A stretch of DNA of 64,000 nt, from positions 27,643,354-27,707,353 of the forward strand of contig OZ234494.1 of assembly GCA_965153455.1 (NCBI GenBank), given 5' to 3'. This DNA comes from Sphagnum compactum. Lineage: Eukaryota; Bryophyta; Sphagnopsida; Sphagnales. The notes beneath the pieces are model-generated. The model did not search any database. It was not told where the DNA came from and was given only the letters and a program-made list of their open reading frames with translations. Both the position numbers and the translations under genes were made by a program. Of this stretch, positions 26,961-39,190 are shown piece by piece; position 1 is the first letter of the stretch, and each line of letters begins with the position of its first letter.

Positions 26961-27746
26961 TAGTTGCTGCCACCTTATTAATGTTACAAAAAAAAAATTG
27001 GATTGAAAAAAGGTAATAACCGGTTTGTGAGAACCAGCCAAGGATAATCAATTGTTATCAAATTTGTGAGAATTGGCCTGGTGAGAACCGGTTTAAATTA
27101 TTTGTAAAAAAAAGTTGGTACCCTGGCCTGGCATAAAAAAATAAAAATATATATACAGAAAACCGGATTTTTAATAAAAAAAAGATTTTGGTCATAACCA
27201 GGCCCAGCAGTTTTGAAAAAAAACGGATGCCTTCCCGACACTGATGCAAACACCCCATGTTATGTGAACCAGCACTGACCCAGACATAGAATCTAGTATC
27301 AGTCCCCTAAATTTTTATGTTCAAGCCACACTATAGAAAGCAACTTATTAGTCTACCGATTAGTTTGAAAACCCAGGCTAGCTCTGTTATAACATAATGT
27401 CCAACTGATGATCACCCGTGACTCCATGAGATTTTCTGCAACTATTGATTGTACTTTCTTCACCTGTGTTCATACATGAAAATTGGCAAGGCTTGGAGGA
27501 TCCAAAGACTACACCCCAAAACCTGCATTAGTTCCGCAATCACCGCCGAACAAAATCCACAATCTATAAGGAAATCTGTTTCATGTGGCCCAGCCACAGA
27601 TCTTGTTTATAATCAACCACCACACCAACCATCCCCATTAAAAGCACAAAAACTGTTTGACATTTCTTCATCCAATTTTACTGTGCAGTTTCACGTACTT
27701 AGCACCGCTGGAGATGCTCTAAGACTCATTGTGCATCATGATATTA
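26961..27746. other. Intergenic, possible hAT subterminal sequence
   Basis: Repeated GAGAACC(G/A)G words occur from about 27028 to 27090. Nothing else is recognised. The frame at 27449-27808 (+) runs into repeat B and has no domain. Confidence 0.4.
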
Positions 27747-27985
27747 ACCCTCACAAAATTGGAAAGAAAAAACCCCCTGGCCCCCCAACACTGGTTTTAT
27801 ATATGTGAAAAGATGAGACCAAATCAAGGTGATAAATAACGTCTTCACGTCATCTGTGGAGTTTTTTCTTAATGCTTCCCAAATTTTTTTATAAAATTTT
27901 AAAATTATTATTTTTAATCAATAAAATTTGGGAAGCAAACAAGGATTCTACCTCATTGCAAAAATAGAAAAATAACAAACCATGT
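27747..27985 (+). repeat. Dispersed repeat B, copy 2
   Basis: Diverged copy of the sequence at 20466-20665. It differs by substitutions and by an extra A/T-rich segment around 27870-27930 that folds on itself (TTGGGAAGC / GCTTCCCAA). Confidence 0.85.
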
Positions 27986-27996
27986 ATGGAGATTTT

Positions 27997-28125
27997 GCTA
28001 AATTTAAGCTTGAGATATTTCTGATCCCCACCTGACTTTACCGCTGGTTCAAAAGACCGGGCCCTTCCGTCAGTCTGCTGCCTCAGCGGCAGTCCATGCA
28101 CGTTACCCCCCACGCTTGCCAACTC
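27997..28125 (-). repeat. Dispersed element C, copy 1 (inverted relative to 48836)
   Basis: The reverse complement matches 48836-48958 over about 125 bp. The best blocks are GAACCAGCGGT and GTGGGGATCAGAAATATCTC followed by AAGCTTAAATT. The GTCTTT(T/C)GAACC block resembles an RNA polymerase III B box, which raises a tRNA-derived SINE as a possibility. I see no clear A box or poly(A) tail, so the class is open. Confidence 0.8.
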
Positions 28126-28129
28126 CCCC

Positions 28130-28345
28130 AAATCCTCCTTTCCCCTCTTCCTCGCGAGGCCCATACCAAGTCCCCACTGCCTCCTGTTCTCACCACCTCC
28201 TCCAGATCCCCGCTCACGCCCTCTTACGCCCCGCCCTTTCCGCTTTTACCTCCTTATCCCCCGCTTATCCCCCTTCCCCCCCTCCTCGCGGGGCCCATAC
28301 CAAGTCCCCCCTTCCTCCTGTTCTTCTTACCCTTTTCGTCCGGCC
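28130..28345 (+). repeat. C-rich tract with imperfect tandem repeat
   Basis: A strongly pyrimidine-rich, C-rich block, unusual in this AT-rich setting. A unit of about 45 bp containing GGCCCATACCAAGTCCCC occurs at about 28149-28194 and again at about 28285-28330. The Pro-rich open frames here reflect composition. Confidence 0.75.
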
Positions 28346-28884
28346 AGTGTTGAACTTCCACTGAAACATGTGTATAAAGGTGCCAAGAAGCGGCAATTTG
28401 CAATACAGACAAAGGTCTTCTTTAACTGCTTTCTGTTTTGCTTGCCTTGACTTAGGTCCCTGCCCCTCGTATCTTTTTCTCTCCCTTTGGTTGCTTTCTT
28501 TTTTTGAAAGTTTGGCTGGGTTTCACCACATCTGCTTTAACTTTACAAGGGGTTACTTGTGTTGTGGGGTTCCTTTGGAATGTTGTGTAGTGAAGCTCAG
28601 GTTTCCAATACATTAGATGTGAGATGTTGGTGGTATACATGGCGCTGATGCTTCTTTTGCTTATTTCCAATTTTAGTGGCTGTGGGTTTATCTTGTGCAT
28701 TCGTGTTCACAACACAATTGGAGGTGGAGACCTAACTAAACTGTTGGTCTAGCAGCAGGTCTTTGTGGCAGAATATCAGATTCTGACTTCCTTTATAAGG
28801 TCTCTCCCTTACTCCCCTCTTTTTTCTTGCTTTCCCTCCCCCTTAAACCCTAGAGCCATCACCTTACAACCAATTTGTCCGAGT
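28346..28884. other. Intergenic, no gene seen
   Basis: Moderate-GC sequence with no convincing gene. The frame at 28368-28616 (+) has no domain. Confidence 0.4.
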
Positions 28885-29052
28885 GGTGACTATGTATTTG
28901 GAGCATATGGTCTTTCTATCACGTCCTAAATGTGTTATGGGAGTGGCAATGATGTATTTGGAGCATATGGCTTTTCTATGACATCCTATTGTGTTCTTGG
29001 AGTGACAACGATGTATTTGGAGCGAATGACTTTTTTATGACATCCTAAACAG
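28885..29052 (+). repeat. Three tandem units of about 55-60 bp
   Basis: The block GATGTATTTGGAGCATATGG followed by TCTTTTCTATGACATCCTA-like sequence occurs three times in a row with small changes. It is a short minisatellite, non-coding as far as I can see. Confidence 0.85.
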
Positions 29053-29977
29053 GTTGTAGCACTTATGAATCAACTCCAAGCCCAGGTATTTAGAAATCTG
29101 GTACAACTCAATTATGTCTTTTTATTGGCTCTACCAATAGGGAAGAGACTACGCATTGGTGTAAGGTTTGGGCATTAAATTTTGGCTTCATGCGACTTAT
29201 GAGAAGTTCTAGATCTAGTAAGGGAAGTTTTTTGTTTGAAGTTTGAACTTGCATTAAAGGGAAGAATTGTGAGGTAATGAGCTACTTGTTTTGTTTTATG
29301 TAGTTTCACCTACACATTAGTGGACAACAATCAATAGACTACTCACTTGGGAAAATTACCTAGTGTATTTGGAAAATACCTTATGTCTTTGATTGAATAT
29401 GACTTCTAGAAAAGAGGAGAATCTTGTGCCTACTCCTCAACAGAGAGATGGAAATTACATCTAGATACAAACATAAGCTCCATTAATTTCTTAATGAATT
29501 TTTGTATGTAACATAGGTAGTTATTGTCCATAGGAAGGCATGGAAAAAATAGTAATCATCCTTAGGAAGAATTGTCAAATTTGGTTATGAGACCAAATAT
29601 GAACCACATTTCAATCCTCTATATTTATGTTTACTTACTATAATCAAATACAACAATCTAACAAATTTTCCTCCCTCCTCCCCCCTAATTTCTAGCAATT
29701 GAATCCTTGAACATAACCAAAGTTTTCATTTTAATTTTGGTGAAATTTTGCCAAGATGAAAACATTGGTAAGTTCCCTCCCATTCTTAAGGAGTAGGCAA
29801 TTGCACCCTTTCCTTCATACATATCATGATCTACATATGTTTAGATTCATGATAACATTTGTGTCATGTTTTACGATAGGTGAAAGCCTACAAGCAAGGG
29901 CCAAAATGTGGGGTTTGAAAAGCAAGAATTACATTATGGAATCTATAATGGACGACGTTCACCTTTTTGATTATATT
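29053..29977. other. Intergenic, no gene seen
   Basis: AT-rich; no gene recognised. It may include upstream exons or the promoter of the AP2-like gene at 30143, but I could not define any. Confidence 0.4.
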
Positions 29978-30098
29978 GTTTATCTTTTTCATTTCAAATA
30001 ATTATTTTCTTAAAAGTGGTTCAAGTGGGAGCATTTCATTGTTTATCTTTTTCATTTCAAATAATTATCTATTTTAAAATGGTTCAAGTGGGAGCATT
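29978..30098 (+). repeat. 60-bp tandem duplication upstream of AP2-like gene
   Basis: The block TTTATCTTTTTCATTTCAAA ... GGTTCAAGTGGGAGCATTT occurs twice back to back with few differences. It ends about 45 bp before the first ATG of the AP2-like frame, so it lies in its promoter, 5' UTR or an upstream intron. Confidence 0.9.
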
Positions 30099-30142
30099 TT
30101 ATTTTGAATCCTAGCATTGTGGTTTGCATATTTCAATACTTG

Positions 30143-31397
30143 ATGGGTTATGTGGAAAGAGGTCAATGGGACATGTATTTGAATGGTCCATGGGAGTTTT
30201 GTGCCACATATGTTTGCATAGAACTGATATTGGGGGCTTACCCATTCCAAAAGTCCAGAAAATACCATGGAGTGCGCAAGAAGCCCAAAAAAGATGGCCG
30301 AATCAAATATGAACCAGTGGTGTCTTTGAATGGTGTTAAAATCTATTTTCAAGAACAAGAAACCATAGAACAAGCTGCTGTTATCCGTGACGTGGCCATG
30401 TTTTGCAACGACATCAATGGAAGATTTGGTTTCAACTTTCATCATGGTCTTTACGATTCTCTTTCAAAAATTTCCAACAAGCTTCCACATGACCAAATAA
30501 AGAACTTGATTTTACAATATGCAAAAGGCCTCCCAACTTGGAAGTGTGTCACGTCAAATGCATCACCATTACGTCCCTCCAACACTCCAAATGAAGATGC
30601 AACAATGGCTGGATTTGATGAGTTCGTGAGCAAGTCTCGTGAAGAACCATTTCAATTACCCTTTGGTAATCAATCCCAAGAAGTTGTGCATGTTGAAGGA
30701 GGTGTTAAAGACATTAATGGTGATTCTACAACCCCTCATGGTGTTGAGCACGAAATGCGTGACCTTGATGTTCCAGGTAAATTACATTACCTGAAAACCT
30801 CCATCAATGAATATGAACATGTACAGAATGACAAGATTATGCATGCTAACTTTCTTTAGATTAGTTTTTCCTTGATTACCATGATCGTTTGTGCACAACT
30901 AGGGTAGACATGTGGGCACATTGTTGATGTTGTCATTTAAAGAAAAAAATATAGTTATGAAAATCAAATTACAACTTTTACATGTTGCCATTTACTAAAT
31001 GATAGGTTCTTCTGTTGTAGATCCAACGTTGAATTTGCAACAAAATGCACATCAATTGAGAGAAAAGACTTCTCAACATCCAAATGCTTTGGACAATGAG
31101 ATTTTGCAACCATCAACCAATCAATCTCCCACTCAACAACTCACTTGTCGATTGGAAATTGGAATGCCTTGTGGGATTGAAGAATCTACAAATCTAACAA
31201 TGGAAATCCTCAACAAGCTACAAATATTTGTTAGAGCAGGTTGGAGCTTGTCACCTGGTAATGAAAGACATTCGGTACAAAGCTACAAAAAATTTACTTT
31301 GGAAAAGTTTGGTGATGATGACGCTCGTAGATTGTCCCCAGAGATGTTTTCTGTATTAACATACTTTGATGGCCATGGTTGGACAATCAAGTGGTAA
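30143..31397 (+). CDS. Divergent AP2/ERF-like domain protein (open copy)
   Basis: Two exons are supported: 30143-30776 and 31021-31397 (TAA). They join CCAG|GTAAAT to TGTTGTAG|AT in phase 1. The first exon carries a degenerate AP2-like block: YHGVRKKP, then a SLNGVKIYF strand, then EQAAVIRDVAMF and GFNF. This is the order and spacing of YRGVR..., the central strand, EEAA.AYD.AA and LNF in AP2/ERF DNA-binding domains. The typical Trp residues are missing, so DNA binding is uncertain. The second exon has a conserved block (CRLEIGMPCGIEESTNL, LSPEM, HGWTIKW) I do not recognise. The frame is also open upstream of the ATG to 30104, so an additional 5' exon is possible. Two broken homologues lie at 18458-19790 and 46077-47330. 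The gene's last intron is cut by the VPS50 duplication 28 bp after the stop codon. Confidence 0.6.
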
Positions 31398-31424
31398 AGA
31401 GAAGCCCAACATGGTTATGCAAGT

Positions 31425-34400
31425 TTGAGAATGAGGATTTGCTAGCAGACTTCATTGATGAGGATAGTCAGCTGCCAGGTCGCCTGTACCATAATTATCA
31501 GAAGGATTCTTCCACCAGAGATAAGAGGGATCAGAGCCAAGCTGCTGGAGGCGACAAGGGTGTGATGCTGACCAACTCTTCTGTCAGTGTTCTTAGGTTT
31601 GCTCTACTCTTTCCTGTCTTATCACATTTGTTTGTTTTGCAGTTGGCTACTACTGCTTGTGTACTCTGATCCTACATTTGTTTAGGTTGATTCATTTGGG
31701 TGCTTACATCTTCAGCTGCCTCTTGCACTCATGGGTTTTCACATGTTCAGAAGTCTGTTTCTGGGAAATTCTGAGTCTGCTTGATTTCTGGGATAGGAGC
31801 TTGCTTGTGTTGACATGTTCTTTTGGATCCTTATCAGGTATACTTTTGATTCTACTGAATAATGTGGGGGCTGGCTGGCAGGTATATTGACAAGTATGCG
31901 AGGTTGATGCAAGTAATGCAGCCAGTTGCTTCTGAGGTGTTCAAGGTGCGCTTGTCATCCCTGCAAAAAATTTCACTCTATTTTTTGTCATTGTTGTTGG
32001 CCACTTTTGCATTGAGTGAAACAGAAACATTTTGCAAGCTGTTCTTCTTTCAGCAGGTCGCAATTTTGCAGTGTAACTCTTGATTTTTGCTTCAAGCTTT
32101 CATCGCAGTGTAACTTGGTTTGTGCTCCTATTGTGCAGGGATTGTGTCAGTTATTTGAGTTGTATTTCTTTTCCATCTTTAAAACGTTTGGGCAGCGTGA
32201 AGCATTCAGTGGTACCCGGAGCTCTTCAGATTCCTACTGTAAGTTGACCCGATATAGTATTGGTCCACAATTAGTTACTAGGGAGAGGTCTTCTTAATGC
32301 TCTAATGCCCAATAACACAATGATTAACTGTTGGCCTCATTCTTTACTATCGATTCGCTCACAAATATGGCTCAGGATATGCTACTGATAATTGTCAAGC
32401 TACCAAAGGGCACATCAAGATTTGAGTAGAAATACTGATTTGCAGCATGTGGGTCGTGACTTTTGTGTGTTGTGGTGTGGGGTACGCCATGATTAGTGTT
32501 GACACCTCGACTACGGGCAATCTTGTTAAGGATATCACAAGGACTCGAGGAGCAGCGTCTGAAATACTTTATAGCTCAAACACCTACCTCTCCTGCCACT
32601 GCAGCTAATGCATCCAGCGTGTCTAGCATGCCATCAGAGATGCAATCAGGGTCTGTGTCTCGAGGTGCAGTAATTGTGATGACAGCCAGCAATTTGTGTG
32701 CCCTGAAGGTGAAATTCACTGCATTTGAGGGTGCTCTCAGATCTCTCCATTTTGATATGTGAAAAGCACAAATGGCCTATTTACTTCCAGGGGGCTTTGC
32801 TAGTGCAAGTTTCAAATCTCTTAATTTGGCAAAGGACAATAAGTGTGGCCTGCCCTTTTGCTGGGTATGAGGTTTGTCAGATTGTTGAAGGTTGAAGTGG
32901 GCATCAAGCGAGCAGAGTGTTTTGTGCAGGAGCGCAAAGTGGCAACACAGTCACTAAGCTGCTTGGCAGACATGTTAAAACGGTCACGCCCATGGTTGCA
33001 GGCAATGTTGCCACAGAATTGTTTGGCTTCAGTGGAGTACTTCTATGCCCGCATGGTTTGCCTCAAAAACTTCTCTACATACTTTTGGCTCTTTTTTTCT
33101 GTCTTTGTGTCCAGTTTCTATGCATTCTGTTGGTCCCAAAAGCTCAAATTGCAAGATACTTGATCTGCAGAAAGAAACTTCAGAAGCTGGATGTGAGTCT
33201 TTCCTTATATGCAGTGGTTGATTTATTCTATTTGTAGGTGGACATTGTCCCTAATCTTATTGAGCATCTATACAAGGCAGCGGCAAGGATGCTCCTCAAC
33301 ATTGGAGGGTAAGTGGAGTGGACTCTGTGTTTCTCCAGGTCTGTTTAGATGTCGCAGAGAATCTCACTGGAGGTATACTGGATGCCAGAAGAGAATACCG
33401 ATTCTGGGTGAACATTGTAGAATCAATGCAATTGCACTGGATGGTTGTGTCTACAGGAAGGATTTACATAAATTGTGAAGTCTAGACATGGAATGCAGTA
33501 CAAGGGTTTTTACAGGGCATGAAACTGAGGAAATTTATGTCTTTGTACAGGTACATTGAACGCATAGCAAATGTCAGGTGGGAGCTCAAAGATCTGGGGA
33601 TGGAGCACAATGGGTATGCCATTTCTTCATGTAGGATGTGCATCTCTATGGTATGCAGTTTGCAGGGGTAGTGCAGCAGAGTACAGTGAAGCCTGAGCAC
33701 AGAAGTCATGTTTGTAGAAACTCAGAATGTTTTGAATAGGGTAATGCATCATTGATTCTTAATTAGAGTGAGTAATTGGTCTCACTCAATCTAGAAGGGA
33801 GGAAGACTTCTACAATGGCAGTAACCTCTTTGCATCAATCATTCCATGTGCTCCAGGTACATAGATGTGCTGCTGGGTGAATACAAACAATTCTCAACAA
33901 AGCTGGCACATGGAAGTCTTGACAAGGAGGTAAGGCATAGCTCTTGCTGCAAAGAGTCTCACTGTGTTGGCAGACCCTATTTCAGCCCTTATTGAAGCAC
34001 ATTGGCTTTGGTATATGAAGCATCGTGTTGATGGTGATGATCCATCTATTCCTCATCTATCATCAAATTAGCAACCATTGTGTCCTCTGTTTTAGTGAAA
34101 AAGAAAGTCCTTGGCGGAGCAGATATGCCCTTCTCAACAGCTATCTTTAGTCTACCTCGCCAAAAACAGTAAGGGTGAATTTGTGAAGCTTAGGATCCAA
34201 CTGATGTGCAGATGTTGGAGCTTTTGCTTGAGTATGGAGTTGACACACTTGCAGAGACTCTTGTCGAAGGTCTTTCACGTGTACGAAGATGCAATAATGA
34301 GGGACGAGCCTTAATGTCACTTGATCTACAGGTTTGAACCACCCTTTCTCTCATTGACTTGGCAAGTTTATGCAGTGTGTAATGCCAGCATGCCAGTAGC

Positions 34401-34944
34401 TCTCTGGCACAGACATGCATACATGTATCCTGGTTCTGAAGCATGCTGTGAATTTTCTGCAGGTGCTGATAAATGGGTTGCAGCATCTAGCACCTCCAAG
34501 GCTCAGGTCCAACTTACAAATTGTAGAAACGTATATTAAGGTACAACTATATCAAGGACACTAGTGTCATGTATCAGAGTTGTTGCAGTCAATCTGAACA
34601 TTTGTGGTTTTTTAATCTTTTGTTTCATGATTGTGTACAGGCGTTCTATCTACCTGAAACAGAGTCCTTGCATTGGGTTCGCACACATCCTGTAAGTTTT
34701 GATTGATTCTTCAAACAACAATAAATATAGGTGTTGAACTGGGCTTACCAGACTCTGGTTGTGTCAGGTTTTTTTATGTTTGAATTTTGACCTGTGTGTA
34801 TGTGTGTGCGCGGGTGGATTTCTGTTGCAGGAATACACGAAGTCACAAGTGATAGGATTGATCAACCTTGTGGCCACTGCCAATAATTGGAAAAGGAAAA
34901 GTAGGGTTGACATGGTGGAGAGGATTGAAGCTGGTGATCTTTGA
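31425..34944 (+). pseudogene. VPS50 3'-terminal partial duplicate (exons 15b-26)
   Basis: This is the second copy of the VPS50 C-terminal exons: 31425-31596 (part of exon 15), 31882-31945, 32139-32238, 32497-32708, 32930-33055, 33238-33308, 33551-33613, 33857-33929, 34194-34331, 34463-34540, 34641-34691, 34831-34944. All donor and acceptor dinucleotides and phases match the full gene, and I found no stop or frameshift in any exon. Changes seen are mostly conservative or neutral: YVERIANV is YIERIANV, PETEYLHW is PETESLHW, and a 6-bp intron deletion lies near 31640. It lacks the N-terminal two thirds and its own promoter, so I call it a truncated duplicate. A spliced fusion with the AP2-like gene cannot be excluded. 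Confidence 0.85.
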
Positions 34945-37900
34945 CACACGAAAATCATATTTTAATGAGACCTTTAACAGAATGTATAACTAGTAGTTCA
35001 GTTTACTTTCATCATCTTTTGCATCATTCTTTGTTTGTCCCTGAGTGTGGCAGAGTTTCAAGGGTACAACCTCTCTATACAGCTGCACGGAACATGTTGA
35101 CATGTAATATGCACATGAGGGCTCCTCCAATCAAAATTCCTACATGTAAAAAGCACCACACATCATCTTATGCCTATCAGTTTACAGCAGCAGGTGTTGG
35201 AAGAGGAGGCCAGTTCTTCCCATCCTCGACCAGGAGGTTAAATACATGCTTTACCTTAGAGCTATGTCCCTTGAGTGCTAGCCAATGTCATGACCGAGTC
35301 TTCCCATTGTTTCTGGAAATGCAACAGAATCTCAGGATGCAGATTTTATATAATGGGTTTGCCTGAAATTGTGTGCAGATTATTATATACTTATCTGCAC
35401 CCACCTGTCAGGAGGTGATGAAGCCAGTGGGTAGCTGTGGCAGCTCTTCACTGCTATTTGTGATGAAGCTGTTGATGCTGGGACACTTTGTGAGCAACTC
35501 TCATAAGGTTATGACTGCTCTCATTGTCATGTTACCTTCAAACTGTTCTAGAGATTTCTCTGCAATTTCATAGACATATGCTTTACCACATCTGTATTAC
35601 ATACAGATACAAGATCATAGGAGCCCTTGCGATTTGCTGTTTCAGAGCTGAACTGCACCTGGGATCACATGTCTGTCCATAAATCCACTTCACAAACTAG
35701 TGCAACTGAAGAATGTAAGCATTTCACACTTGCTGGCAGTGCCCAATTCTGCTGATGAATCTTGGAAACATGAAAGCTAATTGCTCTCTTTCCCACAAAG
35801 CACAGAATCGTTTGGGAGACTCCCTCAGGTGACAAGGGATTCAAACCTTTGAAGGAGTGGTCATACCTTCTGGTTGTTAGATCCAGAAACACCATTGTTA
35901 TCCTTCACAAGCACTATTTCTCCACGGGTATGTTGCTCCATGCTGAAGCAAGGGTTCAATTTTTAACTAGTGAAGATGGATAAGCATTGCCTCCTGAACG
36001 TTCATAACATTGACCAATAGCTTGTTTGTGGGCTTCCTGGTTTCTAATTTTGCAAATGGCTCTGTGACAAAACCTGCCTTGAAACCCTTGAAATAAGCGA
36101 TTACCACTTCGGGGTTTGTCAAAAGACTCTTTCAACAAAATAACATGAGGGTGGAACCCTTGGATTCATTAGAGACCTGCAAAGATCTGCTCTGATTTTT
36201 TTAGTGTAATTGGAGGGCACCTTATTGAGTGTAATGCCTTCTGTGTTTTTCCCATGTTTTCCTGTTTCAGTATTTTTCCTGTTTTGTGTTCCATGTTTTT
36301 TCATGCCAGGTTTCATGAGGGAAAATACAGGAGAAAAATTGGAGGTCTTAATTTTATGAATCTGCTATGATATCATCATATGAGGAATGAAATTATTCAG
36401 ATTGTAGCTTCAATAATTATGATGGTTTTCAACACCTCAGCTTCATATTTTCATGAAAATTCATTTCACTATTTTGAAGATTATTTAATGACGAAACCAA
36501 CCCTAGAGTAAAGTATTCTTTTTGTAGGTTATAAATATCTATGGAAATATACCTATTTGAGTTTGTGCTCCGTCAATTAGCCTAATTACCATGTACCTAA
36601 CTGGACAAAGTAACTACTACATTTGCTGCTAAATGAATTAACTTACATGTTTCTTAATGGTTCATCTCCTCCAACTTGTCAATTAACTTCCGACTTCACC
36701 ATTGCCTTCCTTAGAGGAAGCACATTATACTTTACATTTGCACTCCCACAACTCATTGTTTATTGTACTACAACTATTCAAACTAACCAATCTTTCTCCA
36801 TTCAACTACATACCAAGCTTGCATTGTAACATTGTGAGCACACACTACATACACATATACACAACACAAAGACTTCATCAAGTATTAGTTGCAATGCATA
36901 AAAACTTGCATAAAAATGGGGTTATACTCCCTTGTTGTCCGAAAGCAAACCCTTCAAGAGTCTCCCACTCAACTATTTATTACTACATTTCAAGCCTTCA
37001 CAAACTCTAAACTCCTATAGTTATCTTGCCAATGTCACCTTGACAATATGCAACTTGCTAGAAGTCAGTTCATAGTAACTTAGGCTATTGTGAATAAATT
37101 TTCAATAATTCGATTTGCAACTAAGCATTATGTTAACTTCCTCTCCTTTTGGTTTGCATATTATTCTATCTCTATTTACACTTTTATTACATAACAATTT
37201 GACTGTATTTAAAATTTTTAAAAATTCTAGTCATTTTTAAAGTTTTGAAAAGCTTTTGCATCATTTTGTACAAGTCATGGATTACTTGCATGAAGCAAGT
37301 TACATTCATTTGAAAGTTTATTTGTATGGGCATATGCCATAAAACCAAAGGAAGTTAAATTCGTTTGACGGTTAAAATCATGATGATGGTTGGGCTCAAG
37401 AAAGATAAGTTATAAACATCAATTATTTGAAGAATAAGTAGAAACATGCATGTTGAATTGTTATCCACAATTTTTTTTCCAACTAAAACTCATCAAATGA
37501 AAGTTCCAAGTATGTACATTTATGAAAACACCAAATTGAAATGTTTCACAACTAACATTTTAAACCTACTACCAACCCACACTCACAACCTCTCTCCCCA
37601 TGTCTTTACTTCACCCAATAAAATGGAAGTACAAAATTTCAAAAGTTCAACAACCCTAAAGCAAAACTTCAAGAACCTTCAACTTATGAACTTTTAAAAC
37701 CTTTAAAATAGTTTCCTCTACTTTTTGTTTCCTTCAATGCATTTGGTCTTTTAAAAATCCTTTTTATTGGCTTCTTTCTTAATGCATAACTCCTCCAAAA
37801 CCCATAACTCCTCCTCTTGTTTTGTTAAGTTTTCTTCCTCCTAAGAAAGCTTCACATGGTACGTGAAAAGTCAAATATTTTTGGCCCAATCACGCTCAAA

Positions 37901-39190
37901 GGAACCACTCACATTATTAAATCCAAAGACTATGTGTCTTTTTGGAATCCTTTTGATTTTTTCATAGAAAAGAATTTTTGATTTATCTTTTATAACTTGT
38001 TATTAAATATGCTTACTAGTGTTTCCTTAAATGTCACATATTGTGTCTTAATCATTGTTAACTAAATATTAAGTTTTGATGTATATATATGCAATTTTGT
38101 TTCGAAAAATGATCATAATTTCAAATCATATCAAATAATTATTTTAGACTTTAGTTTCTTGTATTATAAGTTACAGCTTTGTTTTATATGCCATGTACAT
38201 TACACCCCATTTACATGTGCTAAAAGATTCTTGAATTGTGAGATTCTAAAAAAAAAATTAAAATTTTAAAAATTTAAAATTCCACATCTTTTACATTGAA
38301 AACCTATTTTGAATGTGGTAGTAGTTTATTATTTCTCAAAACAAAAATGATCGATTTTTTAATTTAAAAGAGTCTTCATTTTGGTATTTTGAAAAGTTGT
38401 CATTATTTGATGAAGATGTCCAAGTTCAAAAGTCCTTTACTAAAACCAAAACTTGAAATCATATTGAATTTTATTTTATTTTGAATTCTTCAACACTCCT
38501 ATTAATCATATATCACAATTTCCCTTTATTACCGTACGTTTCACATCACAATACATAAATACATATATAAAGTTTGACAATTTTTTTGCAATTTGACATG
38601 GTTTTTGGCTCCTCATATTATGATCATATCTTCTATTCCTAAAATTGCAAACCTTTATTTTGTCCTCTATGTTCCCTTCTTAAAGCCTCCAAGTTCATTT
38701 TGTGTTGTCCCATCATTCAACTATTGCCATCCAATAATCACACATGAACCTCCTCTCCAATAATTCCCAATTCAAGAGAATTTTGGTTGGAAATTTCTTA
38801 GTGAAGTCATTCCATGATCCACCTTGCCATTCATTAGTGGTTAGTTTTCATGTGTTGTTGATTGTTTGGCCATGAGTGATGGATGCATATTGTTAATAAA
38901 GTTGATGATAGTTGTTGTCTATTCCATAATGTTAATATCACATGACAACACTAATTAATATCAATAGTGCCATTTTCATGTTGACAATGTGAATGTTCAC
39001 TTTTCATTCCATACTTCAATTAACAATGCTTACTATTATGCAACTCAACTAGAACTTGTGTTTATTAACATGACAATGTTACTTTTATTAAAATGAAATT
39101 ATTGTACTCACTTTGACTTTCTAGCCAATAGTATTTTAAATCCATATTTGATGTCAAGATTTCCATAGCTAACACTAGGTACCCACACCT
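34945..39190. other. Duplicated VPS50 3' flank, no gene seen
   Basis: Counterpart of 11294-15545 with increasing divergence to the right. There are no conserved open frames between the copies beyond short chance ones. Confidence 0.6.

Larger units (their letters stand above)
31425..39190 (+). repeat. Segmental duplication, copy 2
   Basis: Direct copy of 7767-15545. The left junction is sharp at 31425. There, sequence related to the AP2-like gene's intron (TTATGCAAGT) changes to VPS50 exon 15 (TTGAGAATGAGG) within a few shared bases, consistent with microhomology joining. The right end fades near 39190. Indels are small. Confidence 0.95.

Noticed and set aside
28096-28364. Two Pro-rich frames
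   Set aside because: Produced by the C-rich tract with its internal tandem repeat.
30143-31397. Calling the AP2-like gene a standard ERF transcription factor
   Set aside because: Only the outline of the domain is kept and the Trp residues that contact DNA in AP2/ERF proteins are missing.
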